Shown piece by piece: positions 27,165 through 36,116 of a stretch of DNA of 64,000 nt. Position numbers and translations under genes: made by a program. This DNA comes from Tardiphaga sp. P9-11 (GTDB taxonomy: Bacteria; Pseudomonadota; Alphaproteobacteria; Rhizobiales; Xanthobacteraceae): contig NZ_NPKQ01000001.1 in the NCBI RefSeq assembly GCF_008329525.1, positions 124,001 through 188,000 on the forward strand. The letters run 5' to 3'. The notes below the pieces were generated by a model. The model saw only the letters and a program-made list of their open reading frames with translations, ran no database searches and was not told the DNA's origin. The number at the start of each line of letters is the position of its first letter. Positions within the stretch are counted from its first letter, which is position 1.

Positions 27165-28790
27165 TTAATTCGGATGCAAACCCGGCGCTTCCTGGCCGGT
27201 ACGTTCGACATATTCAGTATAGCCGCCGCCATATTGCTGGATGCCGTCCGGGGTCAGTTCGAGCACGCGGTTCGACAGCGCCGCGAGGAAGTGGCGGTCA
27301 TGCGACACGAACAGCATGGTGCCTTCGTAATCGCCGAGCGCCTTGATCAGCATTTCCTTGGTGGCCATGTCCAGATGGTTGGTCGGCTCGTCGAGCACCA
27401 GGAAATTCGGCGGATCGAACAGCATCTTGGCCATCACCAGACGCGCCTTCTCGCCGCCTGACAACACGCGGCAGCGCTTCTCGACATCGTCACCGGAGAA
27501 GCCGAAGCAGCCGGCGAGCGCACGCAGCGTACCCTGCCCGGCCTGCGGGAATGAGTCTTCGAGATTCTGGAAGATCGTGCGCTCGCCATCCAGCAGATCC
27601 ATCGCGTGCTGCGCGAAGTAACCGAGCTTGACGCTGCCGCCGATGGTGACGTTGCCGTTGTCCGGCTCGGCCGCGCCGGTCACGAGCTTCAACAGTGTCG
27701 ACTTGCCGGCGCCGTTGATACCCATCACCGCCCAGCGTTCTTTACGACGCACCGAGAAGTCCAGCCCTTCATAGATGGTACGGCTGCCATAGGCCTTGTG
27801 AATGTTCTTCAGGCTGACGACGTCTTCGCCCGAACGCGGCGCCGGCAGGAAGTCGAATGACACGACCTCGCGGCGCTTCGGCGGCTCGACGCGCTCGATC
27901 TTGTCGAGCTTCTTGACGCGACTCTGCACCTGCGCGGCGTGCGAGGCGCGGGCCTTGAAGCGCTCGATGAACTTGATTTCCTTCGACAGCATCGCCTGCT
28001 GGCGCTCGAACTGCGCCTGCTGCTGCTTCTCGTTCATGGCGCGCTGCGCTTCGTAGAATTCGTAGTCGCCCGAGTAAGAGGTCAGTGATCCGGAATCGAT
28101 CTCCATGATCTTGGTGACGATGCGGTTCATGAATTCGCGGTCATGCGAGGTCATGAGCAGCGCGCCCTCGTAACCCTTAAGGAAGCCCTCAAGCCAGATC
28201 AGGCTTTCGAGATCGAGATGGTTCGACGGTTCGTCGAGCAGCATCACGTCGGGACGCATCAACAGAATGCGCGCCAGCGCGACCCGCATCTTCCAGCCAC
28301 CGGACAGTTTGCCGACGTCGCCTTCCATCATCTCCTGGGTGAAAGAGAGACCGGCGAGCACTTCGCGCGCCCGGCCTTCCAGCGCGTAACCATCGAGTTC
28401 CTCGAATCGCGCCTGCACTTCACCGTAACGCTCGATGATCGTGTCCATATTGTCGGCCTGGTCCGGATCGGCCATCGCCGTTTCCAGCTCCTTCAGCTCG
28501 GTCGCGACCACGCTCACCGGGCCGGCGCCCTCCATCACCTCAGCGACGGCGCTGTGACCCGCCATTTCGCCGACATCCTGGCTGAAATAGCCGATGGTGA
28601 CACCGCGCTCGACCACCACTTGCCCCTCGTCAGGCAGCTCGCGGCCGGTAACCATGCGGAACAGGGTCGTCTTGCCGGAGCCGTTGGGGCCGACTAGGCC
28701 GATCTTCTCGCCCTTCAGCAGAGCGCCGGCGGCTTCGATGAAGACGATCTGATGACCGTTCTGCTTGCTGATATTGTCGAGGCGGATCAT
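27165..28790 (-). CDS. ABC-F family ATPase (translation factor type)
   Basis: This soluble protein of 541 residues carries two ABC ATPase domains and no membrane segments. Walker A motifs are GPNGSGKTT and GINGAGKST, signatures LSGGWKMR and LSGGEKAR, and Walker B motifs MLLDEPSNHLD and LVLDEPTNHLD. Between them lies the charged ABC-F linker (QAQFERQQAMLSKEIKFIERFKA...). ABC-F proteins act on ribosomes to resolve stalled or misplaced tRNA. The start MIRLDNISKQN at 28790 is the standard N-terminus of the family; a frame opening at 28973 would add 61 unrelated residues. It lacks the long C-terminal coiled coil of Uup. Confidence 0.9.
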   Translation of the reverse strand: MIRLDNISKQNGHQIVFIEAAGALLKGEKIGLVGPNGSGKTTLFRMVTGRELPDEGQVVVERGVTIGYFSQDVGEMAGHSAVAEVMEGAGPVSVVATELKELETAMADPDQADNMDTIIERYGEVQARFEELDGYALEGRAREVLAGLSFTQEMMEGDVGKLSGGWKMRVALARILLMRPDVMLLDEPSNHLDLESLIWLEGFLKGYEGALLMTSHDREFMNRIVTKIMEIDSGSLTSYSGDYEFYEAQRAMNEKQQQAQFERQQAMLSKEIKFIERFKARASHAAQVQSRVKKLDKIERVEPPKRREVVSFDFLPAPRSGEDVVSLKNIHKAYGSRTIYEGLDFSVRRKERWAVMGINGAGKSTLLKLVTGAAEPDNGNVTIGGSVKLGYFAQHAMDLLDGERTIFQNLEDSFPQAGQGTLRALAGCFGFSGDDVEKRCRVLSGGEKARLVMAKMLFDPPNFLVLDEPTNHLDMATKEMLIKALGDYEGTMLFVSHDRHFLAALSNRVLELTPDGIQQYGGGYTEYVERTGQEAPGLHPN

Positions 28791-28879
28791 GGGAACTACG
28801 GGCTCACGGGACAGGGATTGAGGCCTGCCAATAAGGCATCCGGGCCCGGTACGGAAGGATATTTTGCACCGCAAAAGAG

Positions 28880-29788
28880 CTAAGTGCCTCCCCGCATCTC
28901 GCTCAGGCTCTTCATCAAGATTTCCGCGAAAGTCGCTGCAGCTACCGGTAGCGTGCGACCGCGCAGCTGGCACAGCACCAGATCGGCGGTGGGCACATCG
29001 CGGGTATCGATCGGGCGGCCGACCAGCCCCATGCCGAGGTTCCCGGTGGGGGCCCCGATCTCGATCTGGAACGAGATCATGTTGCAGCGGAACACCAGCC
29101 CGCGCAGCATCTCGAAGGAGTTTGATTCCGCGAGCATGTTGAGGCGCAGATCGCGCCGGGTCGTGACCTCATCGAGAATCTGGCGGCCGCTCAAAGTCCG
29201 ATCCGGCAGGGCTGCAGGATAATCGACACAATCGGAGAGGCGCAGCATCTTCTTGGCTGCCAGCGGATGATCCGAGCGGGTGATCACAACAAGACGCTGG
29301 GGAAGGCTGGCGATGACGCGCAGTGACGGCAACATCGCCGGACGATGCACCAGAGCGAGATCGACGTCGTAAGCCGCCAGCGCGGCCAGCGCGCGCTCGT
29401 GATCCATCACCTTGAGGTCGAAGACCACCTTCGGATGCTTCTTCTGGAACGCAGCGACGCGGAGCGCCAGAAAATCCAGCGCCAGCGCCTGGCTGCAGGC
29501 GATCTGAATCGGACCGCGCCGAAGACCTCTGAGATCCTCGACCTGCGATCTCATCCGCTCGGCATCGGCAATCTGGCTGCGCGCGTAGCGCACGAACATC
29601 TCGCCGGCAGTGGTCAGCTTCACGCCCCGTGGCCGGCGCTCGAACAAAGGCGTGCCTATTTCGGCTTCGAGATCCTGGATGCGCCGGTTCATCGCGGAAG
29701 GCGTCAAGTTGAGCAGTTCCGCGGCGCGGCGGATCGAGCCGGTGCGGGCCACTTCGACCACATGGGTCAGCAACCGCAGATGCCTCAT
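28880..29788 (-). CDS. LysR family transcriptional regulator
   Basis: This 302-residue LysR protein has an N-terminal winged helix (LLTHVVEVARTGSIRRAAELLNLTPSAMNRRIQDLE) and a type 2 periplasmic-binding-like effector domain from about residue 90. It is divergent from the first NMT1-type binding-protein gene across 165 bases, the standard LysR arrangement for control of the adjacent catabolic genes. The likely effector is the compound, or an intermediate, handled by the 30-39.7 kb locus. The ABC-F gene lies 90 bases downstream and is probably unrelated. Confidence 0.9.
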   Translation of the reverse strand: MRHLRLLTHVVEVARTGSIRRAAELLNLTPSAMNRRIQDLEAEIGTPLFERRPRGVKLTTAGEMFVRYARSQIADAERMRSQVEDLRGLRRGPIQIACSQALALDFLALRVAAFQKKHPKVVFDLKVMDHERALAALAAYDVDLALVHRPAMLPSLRVIASLPQRLVVITRSDHPLAAKKMLRLSDCVDYPAALPDRTLSGRQILDEVTTRRDLRLNMLAESNSFEMLRGLVFRCNMISFQIEIGAPTGNLGMGLVGRPIDTRDVPTADLVLCQLRGRTLPVAAATFAEILMKSLSEMRGGT

Positions 29789-29802
29789 TACCCTCGCCTT
29801 TC

Positions 29803-29875
29803 AAGTGATGCCTTTTTTACACCGGTCACTGGAAAAGATAGCAGCAGATGTGACCACTCGAATAGGTCTATCCTG
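29803..29875 (+). repeat. Duplicated leader element, copy 1 (upstream of first NMT1-type binding protein)
   Basis: About 70 bases here align without gaps to 32522-32594, the leader of the second binding-protein gene. Shared blocks include GCCTTTTTT, AAAAGATAGCAGCAGAT and CACTCG.ATAGGT. Both copies lie about 75-80 bases before the binding-protein ATG. A small frame can be read in it (MPFLHRSLEKIAAD..., ATG at 29808, stop at 29876), matching the reading of copy 2, but I treat it as regulatory DNA rather than a gene. Confidence 0.65.
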
Positions 29876-29953
29876 ATTCACACAGGAAGATAGTCGCGAG
29901 AGCGACGTCGCCCACCGACCAATCACGTCACGTTTCGCAACAGGAAAGCATCG

Positions 29954-31006
29954 ATGACCGAACGCCGGGCACTTCGTGGATTACTGACGCTTGTATTAGC
30001 CTTGGGCGTAGCCGCAGGAACACTCACTCTCGCCCAGGCTGCCGGGCCAACCAAGATCAAGTTTACCCTCGACTGGAAAATCCAGGGTCTGCATGCGTGG
30101 TACTACTGGGCGAAGGCCAAAGGGTACTTCAAAGATGAAAATCTCGACGTGACGATCGATCAGGGCGAAGGCTCGGCGGCTACCGTCACGCGGATCATGT
30201 CGGGCGCTTATGATGCCGGCTTCGGCGATATCAACGCCATCATTCAGAACGCCGCCACCAAGCCGGACGATGCACCGGTGATGGTCTACATGATCTATAA
30301 CAAGACGCCGTTCGCGCTGCTCAGCAAGGCGGATGGACCGATCAAAACTCTCAAGAATCTCGAGGGATCCAAGCTTGCATCGCCTTCCGGCAGCGCGTCG
30401 CTGAAACTACTGCCGCTGCTCGCCAAGCAGAACGGCATCGATTACAGCAAGATCAGCATTCTGCAGGTTTCGCCGGCCTTGCAGGAACAAATGCTGCTGC
30501 AGGGCCAGGTGGATTCGATCGCGGTGTTCGCGGCCACCAGCTATCTCAACCTGGTGTCACTCAAGGTCGATCCCGACAAAGACTTCCGCTGGAACTTTTA
30601 TTCTGACGCCGGCCTCGACCTCTATTCCAACGGCGTAATGGTGTCGCAGAAGCTGCTGAAGGAACATCCGGAGGCGGTGAAAGGTCTGCTGCGCGCCATT
30701 AACCGTTCGATCAAGGAAACCGTCCAGGCACCGGACGCCGCCATCGACCTGCTCGCGACCGAGGAACCGCTGATCAAGAAGGATATCGAGAAGCGGCGCC
30801 TGACCTACGTCTACAACAACTTCATCAACACGCCAGAGGTCGGGGATCTGGGCCTTGGCGAGCTCGATCAGAAGCGCTTGGGTTCGGCGATCTCCACCAT
30901 CGTTACCTCGTTCGAACTGCCGCGCACACCGAAGCCCGACGAGGTGTTCAACAATACGTTCCTGCCGGCCAAGTCCGACCGGATGCCCCCGACCATCGCG
31001 CCGTAA
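29954..31006 (+). CDS. ABC transporter substrate-binding protein, NMT1/THI5-like (copy 1)
   Basis: This 350-residue protein has an N-terminal signal peptide (hydrophobic core LLTLVLALGVAAGTLTLAQA, cleavage near residue 29) and the NMT1/SsuA-type fold: start IKFTLDWKIQGLHAWYYWAKAKGYF, then VTIDQGEGSAATV and GDINAIIQNA. Relatives bind hydroxymethylpyrimidine, sulfonates, nitrate, riboflavin precursors or other small heterocycles. It is paralogous to the binding protein at 32668, including the closing LPRTPKPDEVFNNTFLP. It has no ATPase or permease directly beside it and probably shares the ABC core at 36.1-37.7 kb. Its stop overlaps the next gene start by one base. Confidence 0.88.
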   Translation: MTERRALRGLLTLVLALGVAAGTLTLAQAAGPTKIKFTLDWKIQGLHAWYYWAKAKGYFKDENLDVTIDQGEGSAATVTRIMSGAYDAGFGDINAIIQNAATKPDDAPVMVYMIYNKTPFALLSKADGPIKTLKNLEGSKLASPSGSASLKLLPLLAKQNGIDYSKISILQVSPALQEQMLLQGQVDSIAVFAATSYLNLVSLKVDPDKDFRWNFYSDAGLDLYSNGVMVSQKLLKEHPEAVKGLLRAINRSIKETVQAPDAAIDLLATEEPLIKKDIEKRRLTYVYNNFINTPEVGDLGLGELDQKRLGSAISTIVTSFELPRTPKPDEVFNNTFLPAKSDRMPPTIAP

Positions 31007-32463
31007 TGACAACGACTCGCCCCACCGACACACAGCGTCGCATCACCTGCGCTCATGTGCTTGGCCCGGATGGGCCGATGCCCGGCGCGCAGGTGATAGC
31101 GCTGCAGGACGGCAAGATCCAGTCGATCGCGCGGACAACTGAAGCAGCAGAGCCGATCGTGGCGCTGCCGGCCTTGGTCAATGCCCACGACCACGGCCGC
31201 GCGGTCCGCACCAGCTCCATCGGCGCCGACGCCAAGCCGCTGGAGTCCTGGATCCACTATCTCGCATTGTTTCCTGCGGTCGATCCCTATGTAGCGGCCT
31301 GCGTCGCGTTCGCTAGCAGCGCGCTGGGCGGCGCCGGTATCGTCATGAACCATTACACCCGCGTGCAGGGCTTCACTGATCTGCCGACCGAACTGGCCGA
31401 GGTATCGCGCGCGGCACGCGATGTCGGCGTGCGCGCCGGCCTCGCCGTGGCAATGAGAGATCGCAATCCTTTGGTCTACGGTCCCTCGGAACCCGTGCTG
31501 GCAGCGCTGCCGCCGGACGTTAGAACGGAGATCGCGCAGCGCTTCACGCGTCCGCCGCTGTCGCCACGCGATTACATGATGCTAGTGGACGAGATTGTCT
31601 CCGCCGCCGATGGCCCGAAATTCGATGTGCAATATGGTCCCAATGGCGTGCAGTGGTGCAGCGACGCGCTGTTGCAGGCGACCGCCGAAGCCTCGGCACG
31701 CACCGGCCGCCGCGTCCACATGCATTTGCTCGAGACCAAGTATCAACGCCAGTGGTGCGACGCCAATTATCCCGGCGGCATAGTCCGCATGCTGGACGAG
31801 ATCGGTCTGCTGTCCCCGCGGCTGACGCTGGCACATTGCGTCTGGGCCCGGCCCGATGAACTCGAACTCCTGGCCGAACGGGGCGTCGTCATTTCGGTCA
31901 ATACCAGCTCCAACCTGCATCTGCATTCCGGCCTGGCCCCCATGACCCGGATGTGGACCGCCGGATGCCGGGTCGCCCTTGGCATCGACAGCAAAGCATT
32001 CGACGACGACAACGATGCACTGCGCGAGCTCCGATTGTCACATCTGCTTCATGCCGGCAGCGGTTTTGATCAAGTCGTGACCCGCCACCGGGCGCTGCAT
32101 GAGAGCGTAAGCAACGGCCGCTTCGCCGTCACCAATATCGCCAGCGACGGCGGCCTGCGCGACCGCGCCGATGCGGACATGCTTCTGCTGGACTGGAACG
32201 CCCTCAACGACGACGCGCTGCGCAGCGATCTCGACCCGATCAATCTCCTGTTCTCGCGGGCAACCGCGCGCCATATCCGGGAGGTGATCGTCGCCGGCCA
32301 CACGATCGTGCGCGACGGACATGTCACCGGGATCGACTTCACAGCCGCGCGGCAGGAGGTTCTGGCGCAGATGCGCGCCCGCATGCCCTCTGGCCAGAAT
32401 CTGGCTGGGGCCCTCGCCGCGCTCGATGGCGTGATTGCCGCGAGCTTTTGCGGATGCTGCTGA
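31006..32463 (+). CDS. Amidohydrolase-superfamily hydrolase or deaminase (HDH type)
   Basis: This 485-residue TIM-barrel metal enzyme carries the first metal motif as NAHDHG (H61, H63), a mid-barrel HMHLLETKYQ histidine, then LAHCVW and the catalytic aspartate in ALGIDSKAFDDD. The pattern (HxH, H, H, D without a carboxylated lysine) matches mononuclear deaminase/chlorohydrolase members such as cytosine or guanine deaminase and TrzF-like enzymes. It should hydrolyse an amino or amide group on a ring. It is translationally coupled to the upstream binding protein (1-base overlap). The substrate is inferred to be the transported nitrogen compound. Confidence 0.84.
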   Translation: MTTTRPTDTQRRITCAHVLGPDGPMPGAQVIALQDGKIQSIARTTEAAEPIVALPALVNAHDHGRAVRTSSIGADAKPLESWIHYLALFPAVDPYVAACVAFASSALGGAGIVMNHYTRVQGFTDLPTELAEVSRAARDVGVRAGLAVAMRDRNPLVYGPSEPVLAALPPDVRTEIAQRFTRPPLSPRDYMMLVDEIVSAADGPKFDVQYGPNGVQWCSDALLQATAEASARTGRRVHMHLLETKYQRQWCDANYPGGIVRMLDEIGLLSPRLTLAHCVWARPDELELLAERGVVISVNTSSNLHLHSGLAPMTRMWTAGCRVALGIDSKAFDDDNDALRELRLSHLLHAGSGFDQVVTRHRALHESVSNGRFAVTNIASDGGLRDRADADMLLLDWNALNDDALRSDLDPINLLFSRATARHIREVIVAGHTIVRDGHVTGIDFTAARQEVLAQMRARMPSGQNLAGALAALDGVIAASFCGCC

Positions 32464-32521
32464 CGCACGCCTCGCGGCTCTGCAAGCGCCGGCCCGAACA
32501 ACGCATTATCTGGACGATTCC

Positions 32522-32594
32522 GAGTGAAGCCTTTTTTGCACCACTTAAGCAAAAAGATAGCAGCAGATAAGTTCACTCGGATAGGTTTAACTTT
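32522..32594 (+). repeat. Duplicated leader element, copy 2 (upstream of second NMT1-type binding protein)
   Basis: This is the second copy of the ~70-base leader seen at 29803-29875. In this copy the outer parts form a perfect 8-bp inverted repeat, CGAGTGAA at 32521-32528 and TTCACTCG at 32572-32579; in copy 1 only one arm is well kept. It ends about 75 bases before the binding-protein ATG. Confidence 0.65.
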
Positions 32595-32667
32595 GCTCCT
32601 GAGGGCGGCCACAGGCAGAAACACCCCACCGGCCGATCGTGTCACTCTTCTCAACAGGAACACACCG

Positions 32668-33717
32668 ATGACCGGACGCCATGCATTTCGTGGATTGCAG
32701 ACGCTTGCCCTGACACTGATCGTGACGGCCGGATCGTTTGTCGCCGCGCAGGCCGACACCAAGATCAAGATGGTCCTGAACTGGAAGTATGAAGGTCCGC
32801 AGGGCATGTTCTTTCTGGCGCAGGATCGCGGCTACTTCAAAGCGGAAGGCCTCGACGTCACCTTCGACCAAGGTAACGGCTCCGGCGCGGCGGTGCCGCA
32901 GGTCGCCAACGGCGCCTATGACATGGGGTTCGGCGATATCAATGCGCTGATCGAACTTGCCGCCAGGAAGCCAGACGAAGCGCCGATCGGCGTCTACCAG
33001 ATGTACAACCGCCCGCCCTTCACGGTGGCGGTGAAAGCGGACAGCCCGATCAAGACCCCGGCCGATTTCGTTGGCCGAAAGCTCGGCGGCGCGGCCAATG
33101 ACGGCGCGCTGAAGCTATTCCCGGCGCTCTGCGCGGCGACCAAGATCGACTGCACCAAGGTCGAGGTTACCAACATGCAGCCGAACCTGCGCGAACAGAT
33201 GCTGATGAAGGATCAGGTTGATGGCGTGTTCGGCTACATCACCACCATCCGATTCAGCGCCAGGCTGATCGGCATCGATCCTGAAAAGGAGATTCGCTTC
33301 ATCAAGTTCGGTGACTACGGCATGGATCTGTATTCCAATGCCATCATTGTCTCTCGCAAGTTTGCCAAGGAAAACCCCGACGCCGTGAAGAGCTTCCTTA
33401 AGGCGCTCAACCGCGGGGTCAAGGATGCGATGGCCGATCCGAAGGCCGCCATCGAGGCCGTGCAGAAGCGCGAACCACTGATCAAGCCGGAGATTGAGCG
33501 CGCGCGCCTGGAAGCCACGCTGTCCGACGAAATGACTTCGCCGGAAATTTCAAGGATCGGCCATGGCGACATCAGCGACGAACGTATGAGCAAGGCGATC
33601 GATATCCTCGTCAGCGCCAAGGAACTGCCGCGCACGCCGAAGGTCGGCGACGTATTCGACCGCCGCTTCATGCCGCCGCTGGCCGATCGCCCAACGGCCA
33701 TCAAGGCCGCGATGTAA
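32668..33717 (+). CDS. ABC transporter substrate-binding protein, NMT1/THI5-like (copy 2)
   Basis: This 349-residue exported protein starts MTGRHAFRGLQTLALTL, with a signal peptide cleaved after an AQA near residue 29, and has the same fold and order of motifs as copy 1 (KYEGPQGMFFLAQDRGYF, FDQGNGSGAAV, GFGDINALIELAARKPDEAP, ending ELPRTPKVGDVFDRRFMPP). I start at the ATG at 32668 because an AGGAA site precedes it and the signal peptide begins here; the frame opens earlier at 32524 inside the duplicated leader. It probably delivers a related but not identical ligand to the ABC core encoded 2.4 kb downstream. Confidence 0.88.
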   Translation: MTGRHAFRGLQTLALTLIVTAGSFVAAQADTKIKMVLNWKYEGPQGMFFLAQDRGYFKAEGLDVTFDQGNGSGAAVPQVANGAYDMGFGDINALIELAARKPDEAPIGVYQMYNRPPFTVAVKADSPIKTPADFVGRKLGGAANDGALKLFPALCAATKIDCTKVEVTNMQPNLREQMLMKDQVDGVFGYITTIRFSARLIGIDPEKEIRFIKFGDYGMDLYSNAIIVSRKFAKENPDAVKSFLKALNRGVKDAMADPKAAIEAVQKREPLIKPEIERARLEATLSDEMTSPEISRIGHGDISDERMSKAIDILVSAKELPRTPKVGDVFDRRFMPPLADRPTAIKAAM

Positions 33718-33755
33718 CGACGAACCGGCCCCTCAGCATCATCGCCTCTGATCCA

Positions 33756-33835
33756 TCATTGCGAGCGAGGCTAAACAATCCGGTCTTCCTCCGCTCGTGG
33801 TTTCTGGATTGCCGCGTCGCTTCGCTCGCAATGAC
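33756..33835. repeat. Palindromic intergenic repeat (REP-like)
   Basis: An 80-base element begins TCATTGCGAGCGA and ends TCGCTCGCAATGA, a perfect 13-bp inverted repeat. It sits in the gap between the second binding-protein gene and the SDR gene. Repeats of this TCATTGCGAGCGA type are widespread in alphaproteobacteria and can dampen read-through or stabilise mRNA, so they may set apart expression of the two halves of this locus. Confidence 0.75.
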
Positions 33836-33875
33836 GTGGAGGGGCCAAAGCAAACGACCCAAGAAAGATAACATC

Positions 33876-34670
33876 ATGAAACTCTCCCTCGAAAATCGCG
33901 TCGTCATGATCACAGGCCCCGCCAAGGGTATGGGCGCCTCCATCACCCACGCCTTTGCCGAACAAGGCTGCAAGCTGGCGCTGCTGGGCCGCGATACCTC
34001 GGCGATCGAGCCGGTTGCCGCCGAGGTGAAAGCCAAGGGCGGCGAGGTGATCGTCATCCCCTGCGATCTCACGAAGTCCGAGCAATGCGAGGCCGCGGCG
34101 GAGAAGACCAAGGCGGCGTTCGGCGGGCGCATCGACATTCTTGTCAATGTCGCCGGCGGCTCCGGCCCGATCGGCAAAACGGGGGTGCAGACCACGCCGG
34201 AGGAATTCGACGAGATCGTCACGCTCAATATGAACGGTTGCTTCCATTCCATGCGCGCGGCGTTGCCGACCATGATCGATCAGCGCTACGGCAAGATCGT
34301 CAACGTTGGCGGCACCTTCGGCATGCGCGGCCGCGCCGGCCGGATGGCCTACTCGGCCTCGAAATGGGGTCTGCGCGGCATCACCAAGAGCTTCGCGCTC
34401 GAGGTCGGCCCGCATAACGTCAACGTCAATTGCGTGGCGCCTGGCATGGTCGATGGCCCGCGCTTTCGCGACAAGGTCTGCCGCGACATGGCGCTGAAGC
34501 TTGGCATCACCGAACAGGAAGCCGCCGAGCGCCACGCCATGGACTACGCGCTGCGCCGCGTCACCGTCGATGCCGACGTCGCCAATGCCTGTTTGTTTCT
34601 GGCCAGCGACGTCTCGCGCCAGATTACCGGCGTCGACCTGCCGGTCGATGGCGGTTGGGCAATGCTGTGA
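33876..34670 (+). CDS. SDR family NAD(P)-dependent oxidoreductase
   Basis: This 264-residue classical SDR shows TGPAKGMG (cofactor loop, near residue 13), NVAGG (near 92), the catalytic YSASK (near 160) with NVGGTFG upstream, and VDLPVDGGWAML at the end. It would oxidise or reduce a hydroxyl/keto group of a pathway intermediate. The chosen ATG at 33876 begins the fold directly; the frame opens at 33759 inside the palindromic repeat. The next gene starts 14 bases after its stop, so it belongs to the same transcript as the cyclic amidohydrolase and the ABC core. Confidence 0.88.
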   Translation: MKLSLENRVVMITGPAKGMGASITHAFAEQGCKLALLGRDTSAIEPVAAEVKAKGGEVIVIPCDLTKSEQCEAAAEKTKAAFGGRIDILVNVAGGSGPIGKTGVQTTPEEFDEIVTLNMNGCFHSMRAALPTMIDQRYGKIVNVGGTFGMRGRAGRMAYSASKWGLRGITKSFALEVGPHNVNVNCVAPGMVDGPRFRDKVCRDMALKLGITEQEAAERHAMDYALRRVTVDADVANACLFLASDVSRQITGVDLPVDGGWAML

Positions 34671-34684
34671 GCGAGGGGGCTAAC

Positions 34685-36112
34685 ATGGGCGACAAGGTCG
34701 ATCTGGTCATCAATGGCGGCACCATCGTATCGCCCGATGCAAGCTACAAAGCCAGCATCGCCATCAAGGACGGCGTGATCCACGCTATTGGCGCGCCGGA
34801 GGCGATGCCACCGGCGACGCAGATACTCGACGCCACGGGCCTTCATGTTCTGCCCGGCGCCATCGACGTGCACGTGCATTTCCGCGATCCCGGCTATCCG
34901 CAGAAGGAAGACTTTGCCACCGGCACTGCCGCGGCGGCCTTTGGCGGCGTCACCACCGTGTTCGACATGCCCAACACGCTGCCGACCATCAACAATGCGG
35001 AAGCACTGGCCGACAAACACAAGATCGCTTCTGCCAAGGCCTATGTCGACTACGGGCTCTATGCGGTGCTGGGCGAAGACAGCATCGAACATGTCGACGC
35101 GCTGATCGATGGCGGTGTGATAGGCTTCAAGCTCTATATGGGCAATACTTTCGGCCGCATCCCCTCGCCGACCACCGGCGCGATGCTCGAAGCCTTCGAA
35201 GTGGTGGCCCCAACCGGCAAGCGCATTTCGCTGCATGCCGAGACCAATTCCATCATGGAGCGCCGCGAAGCACGGCTGCGTGCCAGCGGACGCATCGAAC
35301 CGATCGCGCATCTCGCCGCTCGCCCCGCCGTGGTCGCGATCGAAGCCGTCGAGCGGGCGGCGACGCTCGCCGAATGGACCGGTGCGCGCATTCATGTGCT
35401 GCACATCTCATCGGCTGCCGAATTGCGTCCGCTGGCCGAAGCCAAAGCGCGGGGCGTCGATATTACCGGCGAGACCTGCCCGCAATATCTGCTGCTGTCG
35501 GAGATAGATTACGAAAAATTCGGCGGCGTCGTGCGCGTCAATCCGCCGGTGCGCGAGAAGCCCAACCAGCAGCCGCTGTGGAACGCGCTGATGGATGGCA
35601 CGATCGACATGATCGCCACCGACCATGCGCCACATGCACCGGACGAGAAGACCCGGCCGGACATCTGGACGGTCGACTGCGGCTTTCCCGGCGTCGAGAC
35701 CCAGATGCCGCTGATGCTGACCGAGATTAACAAGGGCCGCGCCACCATCAACGACTACGTGCGCTGGAGCGCCGAGAGCCCCGCTAAAATCTGGGGCCTG
35801 TATCCACGCAAGGGCACGCTGACGGTGGGGTCAGACGCCGATATCGCCATCGTCGATCTCAAGCGCGAATGGACCGTGGACGACGCCATGATCCAGTCAA
35901 CAGCAAAAATCTCGCCATGGCATGGCCGGAAGGCCTCGGCATTGCCTGTCCATACTATCGTGCGTGGACGTTTCGTGATGAGGGACCGGATCTTGCAAGA
36001 GGATACGCGCGGCACCGGCCAATCGGTGCATGCGATCCAGCAGATGCCGCCGGCGGTGCCGGTGAACACCGACTCGACAACGGCCGCGATCACCTCCGTG
36101 CAGAAGGCCTGA
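34685..36112 (+). CDS. Cyclic amidohydrolase (allantoinase/dihydropyrimidinase-like)
   Basis: This 475-residue TIM-barrel enzyme belongs to the dihydroorotase/allantoinase/hydantoinase group. The metal motif is DVHVHFRDPG (H63, H65), the bridging lysine is K149 in GFKLYMG, further ligands lie in LHAET and VLHISS, and the final aspartate in IATDHAPHAPDEK. These enzymes open cyclic ureides or imides. Allantoinase is the closest guess because of the HFRDPGYPQKEDF stretch, but dihydropyrimidinase or hydantoinase activity cannot be excluded, and no other allantoin genes (allantoate amidohydrolase, ureidoglycolate enzymes) are present. The ATG at 34685 follows a GAGGGGG site. The ATPase gene follows after four bases. 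Confidence 0.85.
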   Translation: MGDKVDLVINGGTIVSPDASYKASIAIKDGVIHAIGAPEAMPPATQILDATGLHVLPGAIDVHVHFRDPGYPQKEDFATGTAAAAFGGVTTVFDMPNTLPTINNAEALADKHKIASAKAYVDYGLYAVLGEDSIEHVDALIDGGVIGFKLYMGNTFGRIPSPTTGAMLEAFEVVAPTGKRISLHAETNSIMERREARLRASGRIEPIAHLAARPAVVAIEAVERAATLAEWTGARIHVLHISSAAELRPLAEAKARGVDITGETCPQYLLLSEIDYEKFGGVVRVNPPVREKPNQQPLWNALMDGTIDMIATDHAPHAPDEKTRPDIWTVDCGFPGVETQMPLMLTEINKGRATINDYVRWSAESPAKIWGLYPRKGTLTVGSDADIAIVDLKREWTVDDAMIQSTAKISPWHGRKASALPVHTIVRGRFVMRDRILQEDTRGTGQSVHAIQQMPPAVPVNTDSTTAAITSVQKA

Positions 36113-36116
36113 CCCG

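Noticed and set aside
29808-29876. Short peptide frame in leader copy 1, similar to the reading of copy 2.
   Set aside because: The similarity is explained by DNA conservation of the duplicated leader; there is no ribosome-binding site. Kept only as an alternative in the finding.
34430-34684. N-terminal extension of the cyclic amidohydrolase frame into the SDR gene.
   Set aside because: It overlaps SDR coding sequence in another frame, and the enzyme fold begins at MGDKVDLVINGG with a good ribosome-binding site.
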